6,197 nt of DNA from Erysipelothrix sp. (GCA_012520695.1 JAAYNU010000047.1:1-6197), one strand, 5' to 3'. Counted from the stretch's first letter, positions 1 to 6,197 are shown. The notes: generated by a model not told the origin, from the letters alone. Made by a program: numbers and translations.

Positions 1-297
1 GAAAAAATGAAGCGCGTTCTTGAAAAAGAAGCGGGACAAATTGATCAGACCTACTTAGTCATTGACGGGAACACCGGTCAAAATGGTCTCATTCAGGCAG
101 GGGCGTTCACTGAAGTGGCCCATGTGGACTCACTCATCGTCACAAAACTTGATGGATCCCCTAAAGGTGGTGTCCTTCTAAGCATAAAGGATGAATTGGG
201 AATTAAAGTAAGCTATATTGGTTTGGGCGAAGGCATAGAAGATTTAAAACCTTTCGATATTGAATCGTATCTCTATACTTTAGTGGGCTTGTCATGA
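1..297 (+). CDS. ftsY: Signal recognition particle receptor FtsY, C-terminal part (5' end outside window)
   Basis: The frame is open from base 1, so this is the last 98 residues of a larger protein and no start codon is assigned; the Met at base 7 is internal. FtsY is the membrane-associated SRP-type GTPase that docks ribosome-SRP complexes at the translocon. The fragment covers the end of the NG domain. It shows the VIDGNTGQNG segment (residues 20-29 of the fragment), the GTPase G4 motif TKLDGSPKGG (48-57) that recognises guanine, and the closing G5-region IGLGEGIEDLKPFD (73-86). The paralogue Ffh would continue into a methionine-rich M domain after this point. Here the protein stops 12 residues later, which identifies FtsY rather than Ffh. 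The TGA stop overlaps the ylxM start as ATGA, suggesting translational coupling. The N-terminal acidic domain and P-loop cannot be judged. Confidence 0.95.
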   Translation, partial: EKMKRVLEKEAGQIDQTYLVIDGNTGQNGLIQAGAFTEVAHVDSLIVTKLDGSPKGGVLLSIKDELGIKVSYIGLGEGIEDLKPFDIESYLYTLVGLS

Positions 298-599
298 GCT
301 TTGAGAAAGCACTGCGATTGAATCGCTTGTTTGATCTCTACAGCAGTTTATTGACACCACGCCAAAAAGAAGTGTTCCAGTATTATTATCATGAAGATTT
401 CAGTTACCAAGAAATTGCGGATTTATTATCAATTTCAAGAGCAGCTGCCCATGATAATGTTTCGAAAACCACGAAAGCACTGGAAGACTACGAAGAAAAT
501 CTTCGATTGGATCAATTAATCGCTGAACTCGATGGGTTGAATGAATCAAAGGTCAATGCAATTTTAAACAATTATAAATCAGGAGGAAATTATGAGTAA
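294..599 (+). CDS. ylxM: YlxM/p13-like helix-turn-helix protein of the SRP operon (UPF0122)
   Basis: This 101-residue protein matches the YlxM (UPF0122) family in length and layout. It opens with LNRLFDLYSSLLTPRQKEVF (residues 9-28). A sigma-70 region-4-like helix-turn-helix follows at about 30-60 (DFSYQEIADLLSISRAAAHDN), and then a charged helix, KALEDYEENLRL. Family members lie between ftsY and ffh in many Bacillota, and one has been reported to interact with the SRP; the exact role is unsettled. The start at 294 is chosen because it restores the family N-terminus and overlaps the ftsY stop as ATGA. There is only a weak upstream purine match (AGTGGG at 282-287), so translation probably depends on coupling. 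The gene overlaps the ackA start by 8 bases. The family's conserved QAVYDN-like turn reads AAAHDN here, a mild divergence. What is unusual is that ackA, not ffh, comes next. Confidence 0.93.
   Translation: MSFEKALRLNRLFDLYSSLLTPRQKEVFQYYYHEDFSYQEIADLLSISRAAAHDNVSKTTKALEDYEENLRLDQLIAELDGLNESKVNAILNNYKSGGNYE
581..586 (+). promoter_or_regulatory. Ribosome binding site of ackA
   Basis: A perfect AGGAGG lies five bases before the ATG at 592, inside the last codons of ylxM. It fixes the ackA start and indicates strong, independent initiation despite the 8-base overlap with ylxM. Confidence 0.9.
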
Positions 600-1788
600 A
601 ATATTAGCGGTAAACGCAGGAAGTAGTTCATTGAAGTTTCAATTATTGGAAATGCCAGAAGCACAAGTGATTGCTGATGGGATCGTAGAAAGAATCGGTC
701 TTAACGACGGAGTCTTCACAATCAAATACAACGGAAACAAAGACAAAGTTGTCTTAGACATTCCAAATCATTCAGTTGCAGCACAACTTGTGTTAGACGC
801 ATTGATTGAAAAGAACATTGTTGCTTCACTTGACGAAATCGTCGGTGCAGGACACCGTGTTGTTCACGGGGGAGAGTACTTCTCAGAATCCGTACTAATT
901 ACTGAAGATGCAGTCGCAAAAGTTGAAGAACTTTCAGACTTAGCACCACTTCACAACCCAGCAAACCTTATTGGATACCGCGCATTTAAAACGGCACTTC
1001 CAGATGCTACACACATTTTCGCATTTGATACAGCATTCCACCAAACGATGGAACCCGAAGTCTTTATTTACGGCTTACCATATGAGTACTACACTGATTT
1101 ATCAGTGCGTCGCTACGGTATGCACGGAATTTCACATGAGTTCGTTGCGAAACGCGCAATCGAATTACTCGATAACAAAGAAAATTCAAAAGTTATTACA
1201 TTACACCTTGGAAACGGTGCATCAATTACGGCTGTTAAAGACGGAAAATGCATTAACACTTCAATGGGAATGACACCACTTGCTGGTGTTATGATGGGAA
1301 CGCGTACAGGGGATATTGATCCAGCGATCATTACATACCTCATGCGTAAACTTGATAAAACTGCAGAGGAAATCGTTGATATTTACAACAAGAAATCAGG
1401 AATGTTAGGAGTTTCAGGTATTTCATCTGATGCTCGTGACATTGAAAACGCAATTGCTGAAGGAAACGAACGCGCAATCCTAACTCGCGCAATCTATGCA
1501 CAACGCATACTTCAAGTTGTTGGTGGATACGTACTACAATTGGGTGGCGTTGATGCTCTTGTATTTACTGCTGGTCTTGGAGAAAACGATGATGGTGTTC
1601 GTGGAGCGGTTCTTGATCTTCTTGCTGAAGGACTTAAACTTGACTACGATAAAGAACTAAACAGTGCCATTCATGGTAAAGAAGCAACACTCAGTACTGA
1701 TGCTTCAGAAGTTAAAGTATTCGTAATTCCTACAAATGAAGAGCTCGTAATCGCAAGTGATGCATTCAGGATTCATAATGCTCAGTAA
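592..1788 (+). CDS. ackA: Acetate kinase
   Basis: A 398-residue cytoplasmic enzyme, the normal length for AckA. It interconverts acetyl phosphate + ADP with acetate + ATP, the final step of the Pta-AckA overflow pathway, and belongs to the ASKHA fold superfamily. Signatures run in order: VNAGSSSLKF (7-16, phosphate-binding Asn8), GHRVVHGGEYFSE (87-99, Arg89), LAPLHNPANL (118-127), FDTAFHQTM (145-153, Asp146), YGMHGISHEFV (175-185, His178), HLGNGAS (205-211), GTRTGDIDPA (236-245, Arg238), FTAGLGEN (325-332) and TNEELVIA (381-388, catalytic Glu). These correspond to the Asn7, Arg91, Asp148, His180, Arg241 and Glu384 residues of the Methanosarcina enzyme, so it should be active. The start is fixed by AGGAGG at 581-586. 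Many C-ending Asn, Asp and Phe codons, more than in dnaE, suggest high expression. No pta gene is adjacent. The last codons overlap nrnA by 11 bases. Confidence 0.98.
   Translation: MSKILAVNAGSSSLKFQLLEMPEAQVIADGIVERIGLNDGVFTIKYNGNKDKVVLDIPNHSVAAQLVLDALIEKNIVASLDEIVGAGHRVVHGGEYFSESVLITEDAVAKVEELSDLAPLHNPANLIGYRAFKTALPDATHIFAFDTAFHQTMEPEVFIYGLPYEYYTDLSVRRYGMHGISHEFVAKRAIELLDNKENSKVITLHLGNGASITAVKDGKCINTSMGMTPLAGVMMGTRTGDIDPAIITYLMRKLDKTAEEIVDIYNKKSGMLGVSGISSDARDIENAIAEGNERAILTRAIYAQRILQVVGGYVLQLGGVDALVFTAGLGENDDGVRGAVLDLLAEGLKLDYDKELNSAIHGKEATLSTDASEVKVFVIPTNEELVIASDAFRIHNAQ
1768..1770 (+). promoter_or_regulatory. Probable ribosome binding site of nrnA
   Basis: An AGG triplet sits seven bases upstream of the ATG at 1778, within the ackA coding sequence. 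It is short, but it is the only plausible match. The alternative in-frame starts at 1757 (GTG) and 1760 (ATG) have no purine-rich stretch at the right distance. It therefore decides in favour of 1778. Coupling to translation of ackA probably helps initiation. Confidence 0.6.
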
Positions 1789-2704
1789 ACAATTCGTTGA
1801 ACTAGTTGAATCATACGATACCATCGCAGTCTTTCGCCATCTGAATCCAGATGGTGATGCACTGGGGTCACAATTAGGAATGGTTTTAGCATTACGCAAC
1901 AGATATCCTGAGAAAACAGTGTATCTTATGGGTGATAACGGCCATAACTTCTCAATTTACGATACGATGGACGTTGTTGAAGACCTCGGAACATTTCTCG
2001 CGATCGTAACTGACAGTGCGACTCAAGAACGCGTTGAAGACCAACGATTCCTGGAGGGTGATAAGATCATTAAAATTGATCATCATCCTGAAGTGGATAA
2101 ATACGGTGATCTTCAAATCGTGGATACAAGCCGCGGAAGTGCATGTGAAATTGTAACGGATTTACTGTTAGACTGTGGTTTTGAAATCACACCTCATAAT
2201 GCAGATATCTTGTTGTCGGGAATTTTGACGGATACTCAAAAGTTCACAATTGAAAACACAACATCAAAAACATTTTTCACAGCCGCTCACTTACTTGAAT
2301 GTGGTGCGAATATCTCAGCTCTGAATGCTGCGATGTTCTCACAGGATGTGAAAACATGGCAATTACGCCGTCGCCTTCAAAATGAAGTGCAATTCACGGG
2401 TGCTCTTGCTTACGCAATCATTGATCAATCCATTCTTGATGAATTGAATATCCTTGATCGTGAAGCAAAAATATTTGTGAACATGATGGCAGGAATCAAT
2501 GAATACAACATCTGGGCACTATTTACCCAAGATGAAACAGGTGCCTTTAATGGCTCATTACGTTCGCGTACACATACCATTTCTGATCTCGCACTTGAAT
2601 ACAATGGTGGGGGACATCGCCTCGCTTCAGGGGTAAAAGGACTTACTCCTGAAACAATGCAAGAACTCATTGAAAAACTAAAGGAAACATCACTCACGAA
2701 GTGA
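1778..2704 (+). CDS. nrnA: DHH/DHHA1 phosphoesterase, NrnA-like nanoRNase / pAp phosphatase
   Basis: The 308-residue protein from ATG 1778 has the length and domain order of NrnA (YtqI). Such enzymes degrade 2-5-mer RNAs and dephosphorylate 3'-phosphoadenosine 5'-phosphate in the cytoplasm; some homologues also cleave pApA or c-di-AMP. The N-terminal DHH domain carries metal-binding motifs HLNPDGDALGS (21-31; His21, Asp25, Asp27), VTDS (77-80, Asp79), DHHP (101-104) and GILTDTQKF (148-156, Asp152). The C-terminal DHHA1 domain carries NGSLRSR (258-264) and the substrate-binding NGGGHRLASG (276-285). No transmembrane or GGDEF segments are seen, so this is not GdpP. ATG 1778 is preferred over GTG 1757 or ATG 1760 because of the AGG at 1768-1770 and because the protein then begins close to the family start. 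It overlaps ackA by 11 bases, and its TGA lies inside the terminator stem. Substrate preference within the family cannot be read from sequence alone. Confidence 0.93.
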   Translation: MLSKQFVELVESYDTIAVFRHLNPDGDALGSQLGMVLALRNRYPEKTVYLMGDNGHNFSIYDTMDVVEDLGTFLAIVTDSATQERVEDQRFLEGDKIIKIDHHPEVDKYGDLQIVDTSRGSACEIVTDLLLDCGFEITPHNADILLSGILTDTQKFTIENTTSKTFFTAAHLLECGANISALNAAMFSQDVKTWQLRRRLQNEVQFTGALAYAIIDQSILDELNILDREAKIFVNMMAGINEYNIWALFTQDETGAFNGSLRSRTHTISDLALEYNGGGHRLASGVKGLTPETMQELIEKLKETSLTK

Positions 2705-2712
2705 TGTTTTTT
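2685..2712 (+). terminator. Rho-independent terminator after nrnA
   Basis: The arms AAACATCACT (2685-2694) and AGTGATGTTT (2700-2709) pair perfectly over 10 bp around the five-base loop CACGA. A run of six T (2707-2712) follows, partly shared with the 3' arm. The nrnA stop codon (2702-2704) lies within the 3' arm. It should end the ftsY-ylxM-ackA-nrnA transcript. Confidence 0.9.
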
Positions 2713-2716
2713 CATG

Positions 2717-2722
2717 TATAAT
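2717..2722 (+). promoter_or_regulatory. Probable sigma-A promoter (-10 element) of the dnaE unit
   Basis: A perfect TATAAT lies five bases after the terminator T-run and 28 bases before the dnaE ATG, predicting initiation around A2729/A2730 and a leader of about 21 nt. No good -35 hexamer is present: the sequence 17 bases upstream (2694-2699, TCACGA) matches TTGACA at only two positions and falls in the hairpin loop. There is no extended -10 TGn at the right spacing. The promoter is inferred from the -10 element and position alone. Confidence 0.65.
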
Positions 2723-2730
2723 AGAGTTAA

Positions 2731-2740
2731 GAAGAGAGGG
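2731..2740 (+). promoter_or_regulatory. Ribosome binding site of dnaE
   Basis: The purine run GAAGAGAGGG ends ten bases before ATG 2751, slightly far but workable. An in-frame GTG at 2742 is only one base beyond this run, too close for initiation. It would also add Met-Gly-Leu before the usual family N-terminus, so ATG 2751 is preferred. Confidence 0.75.
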
Positions 2741-2750
2741 TGTGGGTCTT

Positions 2751-5700
2751 ATGGCAACGCATTTATTGGTTCGTTCTTCGTATTCCTTACTAAAGGGTAC
2801 TATGAATCTCAAAGATATGGTCTCGCACGCCAAGCGTATGGGATTTGGTGCAGTCGCTCTCAGTGATTATCATGTGCTCCATGGCGCCCTTGAATTTCAA
2901 TTAGAAGCACAAAAACAGGGAATCAAACCTATTTTTGGTATGGAAGTGACGTTCAAGCACGAAGACGAACTCTTCAACAGCCTTTTAATTGCTAAAAACA
3001 ATGAAGGATTCAAACACTTAATGAAAGTGTCTTTAGAGCTCAACGAATCATCCAGTGTGTCACTTGAATTTGGATTATCTCAGGATTGTTATTTTATTGC
3101 GTTCTCGGAGAACGGACCCTTTGAAGCGAAACTACTAAAGGAAGACTGGGAAGGCATTGTGGATGTTATCCAACTATTAAAATCATTTGATCCAGAATTT
3201 CTCATTGGAATCTCTCATCAAGAGTCATCGTACTTTAAAACAATGAATGCGAAGCTGATTGATATCGCAGGTCTGAATGATATTTCATCAGTCGCACTCT
3301 CAAAAGTATATTATGAACTAGAAACAGACGATGTAGCACACCGCGTACTATCGGCAGTAGAAAAGGGAACCTATCTTGAAGATAAGACCCTAGTCTCAGC
3401 TCCGAATCGTTATTTTTATAATCCAAAAGAATTAGAAGAACTATACACAAATGATTTACTTTCTGTGACGGATAAAATTGCGGGATCAAGCCAAGTTGAT
3501 TTATTAGCATTGACCACAAAGTTACCCGTATTCCCATCAACGCACCCTGTATCGAATAAGGTCTATTTGAGTGAACTCGCGCACTTTGGTTTGAGTCGTA
3601 GATTGAATGATAATGTGAGTGATATATATACTAAACGACTTGATTATGAACTCTCAGTTATCAATGATATGGATTTCCATGATTATTTCTTAATTGTGTA
3701 TGATGTCATTCGCTATGCGAAACGCAATAAGGTTTATGTGGGTCCAGGGCGTGGTAGTTCGGCTGGAAGTCTTGTAGCGTATGCGCTGGGTATTACTGAA
3801 GTGGATCCGATAGAATTTGATTTACTTTTCGAGCGATTCTTAAACCCTGAACGTATTTCAATGCCGGATATTGATATTGATTTCCCGGATGATAAACGTC
3901 AATTCGTAATTGATTACGTTCGAGAGAAATACGGTGATGAGCGCGTTGCGCATATTGTGACTTACGGTACCATGCGTGCACGACAAGCATTCAGAGATGT
4001 GGGGCGCGTACTTCAAATTCCCATTCGTACGGTTGATGCAGCAAGTAAGCTCATTAATCCAAGTGCGGACTTAGGGACTAACTATCAAACACAAACGCGT
4101 TTCAGGGCGATGGTTGATGGAAATGATCTCTTAAAACGTTGTTTTGAACTCTCACAGCGCATTGAGGGGCTACCGCGCCACGTATCCATTCATGCGGCGG
4201 GAATTGTCCTTAGTTCTTTACCTCTCGTTGAAGTGGTGCCTTTGATGCGCCTGAGTGATGGAGCATCTTCCATTCAATATGATATGGTGAACATTGAGCG
4301 CATTGGATTGATTAAAATCGACTTCTTGGGCTTAAGAAATCTCAGCATCATTGATAATATATCTCATCAGATTCCTGATTTCTCAATTAATGACATTCCT
4401 TATGATGATAAGGCAACCTTTGATTTAATTGCGAAGGGTCAAACAGTGGGACTGTTCCAATTGGAATCAGAAGGTATGACGCAATTACTCGTTAAGATGA
4501 AACCGAATCGTTTCATGGACATCGTGGATACGATTGCTTTGTATCGACCGGGTCCTATGGAGAATATTCCAGAGTATTTAAAGAACAGAGCCAATCCGAA
4601 TCAAGTGAAGTATCTTCATAAAGATTTGGAAGAACTGACTAAGGATACCAATGGAATTCTTATTTACCAAGAACAGATCATGCTTGTAGCACAGCGCATG
4701 GCTGGTTTTTCTCTTGCGCGTGCGGATATTCTTCGTAAAGCGATGAGTAAAAAGGATGCGAAGGAGCTTTCGGGACTTAAGAAAGAGTTTATTGAGGGTG
4801 CTCAGGCACAAGGCTATGACGAAGCCTTGTCGCATGAACTCTTTAATCTAGTTGAGCGCTTTGCAAACTATGGATTCAATAAATCCCACTCGGTTGCTTA
4901 TGCGATGATCGCCTATCAAATGGCATATCTTAAAGCAAATCATCCGTATCTTTTCTATACATATCTATTAACTTCCGTCATCGGAAGTGATGGTAAGACA
5001 GCACAGTATCTTGATGAGTGTCGTAAGCGCGGTATTTTACTGATGAGTCCAAACTTAGAGCGTTCTTATAACCACTATACTTTAGAGGGTCTCAAAATTC
5101 GTATACCTTTCACAATAATCAAGGGTATTAGTGATACGATAAGTCTAGTCATTATTAAGGAACGCGATGAGAACGGTGCATATCAATCATTTTATGATGC
5201 GATTGCGCGTTTAACCCTTGTGGGACTCAAACAGAATCACTTCAAGAGTTTAATTCAAGCAGGGGCTTTTGACTACTTTGGCTTCAATCGTCTCAGTGCA
5301 TTAGCGTCACTGGATGAGGCAATTCGTTATGCGAATATCATTTCTGTTCAAAAGGATGGGCGAATTAGTCTTGATTCGAGCCTTGTGAGTGAACCTTTGT
5401 TTACTCAGGTTGATGATAATGAGCGCCAGCAATTACAAGATGAATATGCGGTCTTGGGATTCTATTTCTCAGACCATCCTGCAGTTCATTTAAAGAACAA
5501 ACATCAAACGGATAGTTTGATTAACATTACTAAGGGCGAGAAAGTCTATCGTATTATTGCGATGCTGGATCGTATTAAGTTACATCGTGCCAAGAATGGT
5601 AAACAGATGGCTTTCTTAAATGTTTCAGATGATACGGGTTCATTAGATTTAGTGATGTTTCCCAATGTGTATGAACGCTTAGCGCAAGCACTCGCTGTGG

Positions 5701-5780
5701 GCGATCTTGTTTTGGTTAAGGGAACCATGCGCGATGAGGGATCATTGATTATTCAAGATTTTCATGTATTTGATAAGTGA
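2751..5780 (+). CDS. dnaE: DNA polymerase III alpha subunit, DnaE type (short form)
   Basis: A 1009-residue C-family replicative polymerase. In Bacillota, DnaE extends RNA primers before handing over to PolC, and can also act in translesion synthesis. Layout: degenerate PHP domain (about 4-215); palm with GPGRGSSAGSLVAYALGIT (331-349) and catalytic Asp373/Asp375 in MPDIDIDFPDD, with the third Asp in IKIDFLGLRNL (Asp524); fingers with GLFQLES (567-573), ALYRPGPMENIP (596-607), LIYQEQIM (637-644) and FNKSHSVAYAMIAYQMAYLK (709-728); helix-hairpin-helix segment around 823-844; OB fold at about 930-1005. The catalytic core is intact. It lacks the exonuclease insertion of PolC, so this is not PolC. 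It ends just after the OB fold, roughly 100 residues shorter than Bacillus subtilis DnaE. PHP motif I is LVRSSYS with Arg8 where His is usual, so proofreading by this domain is unlikely. ATG 2751 matches the family N-terminus. A response regulator follows after 12 bases. Confidence 0.97.
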   Translation: MATHLLVRSSYSLLKGTMNLKDMVSHAKRMGFGAVALSDYHVLHGALEFQLEAQKQGIKPIFGMEVTFKHEDELFNSLLIAKNNEGFKHLMKVSLELNESSSVSLEFGLSQDCYFIAFSENGPFEAKLLKEDWEGIVDVIQLLKSFDPEFLIGISHQESSYFKTMNAKLIDIAGLNDISSVALSKVYYELETDDVAHRVLSAVEKGTYLEDKTLVSAPNRYFYNPKELEELYTNDLLSVTDKIAGSSQVDLLALTTKLPVFPSTHPVSNKVYLSELAHFGLSRRLNDNVSDIYTKRLDYELSVINDMDFHDYFLIVYDVIRYAKRNKVYVGPGRGSSAGSLVAYALGITEVDPIEFDLLFERFLNPERISMPDIDIDFPDDKRQFVIDYVREKYGDERVAHIVTYGTMRARQAFRDVGRVLQIPIRTVDAASKLINPSADLGTNYQTQTRFRAMVDGNDLLKRCFELSQRIEGLPRHVSIHAAGIVLSSLPLVEVVPLMRLSDGASSIQYDMVNIERIGLIKIDFLGLRNLSIIDNISHQIPDFSINDIPYDDKATFDLIAKGQTVGLFQLESEGMTQLLVKMKPNRFMDIVDTIALYRPGPMENIPEYLKNRANPNQVKYLHKDLEELTKDTNGILIYQEQIMLVAQRMAGFSLARADILRKAMSKKDAKELSGLKKEFIEGAQAQGYDEALSHELFNLVERFANYGFNKSHSVAYAMIAYQMAYLKANHPYLFYTYLLTSVIGSDGKTAQYLDECRKRGILLMSPNLERSYNHYTLEGLKIRIPFTIIKGISDTISLVIIKERDENGAYQSFYDAIARLTLVGLKQNHFKSLIQAGAFDYFGFNRLSALASLDEAIRYANIISVQKDGRISLDSSLVSEPLFTQVDDNERQQLQDEYAVLGFYFSDHPAVHLKNKHQTDSLINITKGEKVYRIIAMLDRIKLHRAKNGKQMAFLNVSDDTGSLDLVMFPNVYERLAQALAVGDLVLVKGTMRDEGSLIIQDFHVFDK

Positions 5781-5784
5781 GAGG
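5780..5784 (+). promoter_or_regulatory. Ribosome binding site of the response regulator
   Basis: AGAGG lies eight bases before ATG 5793 and shares its first base with the dnaE stop codon. There is no space for a separate terminator or promoter between the two genes, so read-through from dnaE is expected. Confidence 0.8.
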
Positions 5785-5792
5785 ATGATTGT

Positions 5793-6197
5793 ATGAGTAA
5801 GTTTTTAATTGTTGATGATGAGCGAAAGATTCGCGATGTCGTTAAAGAGTATGCGAAAGCATCGGGGTTGGAGTGTGATGAGGCTGAAGATGGCCAAGTT
5901 GCGATCGACATGATTCGTGAAACGGATTATGATGTAGTTGTACTGGATATCATGATGCCAAACCTTGATGGTTATTCAGCGTGTCGTGAAATTAAGAAAA
6001 TTAAAGATGTTCCTATTATCATGTTATCTGCTCGACAAGAGGAATTCGATAAATTGATGGGCTTTGAATTAGGGATTGATGATTATGTCACCAAACCTTT
6101 TTCTCCTAAGGAGCTTATGGCTCGTATTAAGGCTGTAACGGAGCGTGCTAAAGGGAAAAAACATGCAGTGTATGAATTTCAAGGATTGCAGTTGGAC
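5793..6197 (+). CDS. Two-component response regulator, OmpR/PhoB type (3' end outside window)
   Basis: The open frame continues to the window edge, giving the first 135 residues. The receiver domain (2-118) is complete. It has the acidic pair Asp8-Asp9 in FLIVDDE, phospho-acceptor Asp52 in VVLDIMMPNLDGY, the switch residue Ser79 in IIMLSAR, and Lys101 in DDYVTKPFSPKELMARI. The KPFSPKEL ending and the linker leading into VYEFQGLQLD (126-135) are typical of OmpR/PhoB regulators, where a winged-helix DNA-binding domain follows; that domain is cut off here. It would be phosphorylated by a histidine kinase, often encoded immediately downstream, and bind DNA as a dimer. The ATG is fixed by AGAGG at 5780-5784. 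It lies 12 bases after dnaE, so both are probably on one transcript. The regulated genes cannot be deduced, so no symbol is given. Confidence 0.94.
   Translation, partial: MSKFLIVDDERKIRDVVKEYAKASGLECDEAEDGQVAIDMIRETDYDVVVLDIMMPNLDGYSACREIKKIKDVPIIMLSARQEEFDKLMGFELGIDDYVTKPFSPKELMARIKAVTERAKGKKHAVYEFQGLQLD

Noticed and set aside
537..578. Possible promoter before ackA (TTGAAT at 537, TATAAA at 573)
   Set aside because: The spacing between the two elements is far too long, and the TATAAA would place the transcript start inside the AGGAGG. AT-rich coding sequence explains the match.
1113..1343. Reading frames opposite and alternate to ackA (also 971-1273 +, 1705-1899 -)
   Set aside because: They lie entirely or largely within well-supported ackA or the ackA/nrnA junction, have no ribosome binding site and resemble no protein family; they are shadows of the real genes.
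2425..2715. Minus-strand reading frame opposite the end of nrnA
   Set aside because: It is antisense to the conserved DHHA1 coding region and contains low-complexity, Ser-rich translation. Its start lies within the terminator region and no promoter is visible.
2742..2750. GTG at 2742 as the dnaE start
   Set aside because: Only one base separates it from the purine-rich ribosome binding run, and it adds residues before the family N-terminus; ATG 2751 fits better.
3235..5728. Minus-strand reading frames opposite dnaE (3235-3540, 3793-3990, 4578-4835, 5546-5728)
   Set aside because: All are covered by the conserved dnaE frame, and none shows initiation signals or recognisable domains.
1..6197. 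Mobile element, CRISPR array, tRNA/rRNA, riboswitch or unknown defence system
   Set aside because: No inverted or spaced direct repeats, transposase motifs, structured RNA leader or unassigned gap were seen. Coding sequence fills nearly the whole window and every gene belongs to a known family.

Overview
This window looks like ordinary chromosomal DNA from a low-GC Bacillota (Firmicutes), about 40% GC by eye. Three things point there: an ftsY-ylxM pair, AGGAGG-type ribosome binding sites, and a DnaE polymerase of the short Gram-positive type. TGA is used as a stop and TGG for Trp, so the Mycoplasma code is excluded. The short, diverged DnaE and the loss of the usual ffh neighbour would fit a lineage near the Erysipelotrichia, but that placement is a guess from general resemblance and was not tested.

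All genes are on the + strand and packed tightly. Positions 1-297 hold the 3' end of ftsY (SRP receptor GTPase). It overlaps ylxM (294-599) by the 4-base ATGA arrangement. ylxM overlaps ackA (592-1788, acetate kinase) by 8 bases, and ackA overlaps a DHH/DHHA1 phosphoesterase of the NrnA type (1778-2704) by 11 bases. This first transcription unit ends at a strong intrinsic terminator (2685-2712) that contains the nrnA stop codon.

Five bases past the terminator is a perfect TATAAT (2717-2722), probably the promoter of a second unit. That unit begins with dnaE (2751-5780, 1009 aa) and continues after a 12-base gap into an OmpR-type response regulator (5793 to the window edge, 3' end missing). 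The longest stretch without a gene is the 46 bases before dnaE.

Functionally the window mixes housekeeping roles: membrane protein targeting (FtsY, YlxM), overflow metabolism and ATP formation (AckA), pAp/nanoRNA turnover (NrnA), replication (DnaE) and signalling (response regulator). I found no mobile element, CRISPR array, RNA gene or exotic system. The points most worth a second look are in DnaE: its PHP metal-site residues are substituted, the expected clamp-binding motif is not apparent, and the C-terminal tail is missing. The replacement of ffh by ackA after ylxM and the interlocked terminator/promoter are also of some interest.
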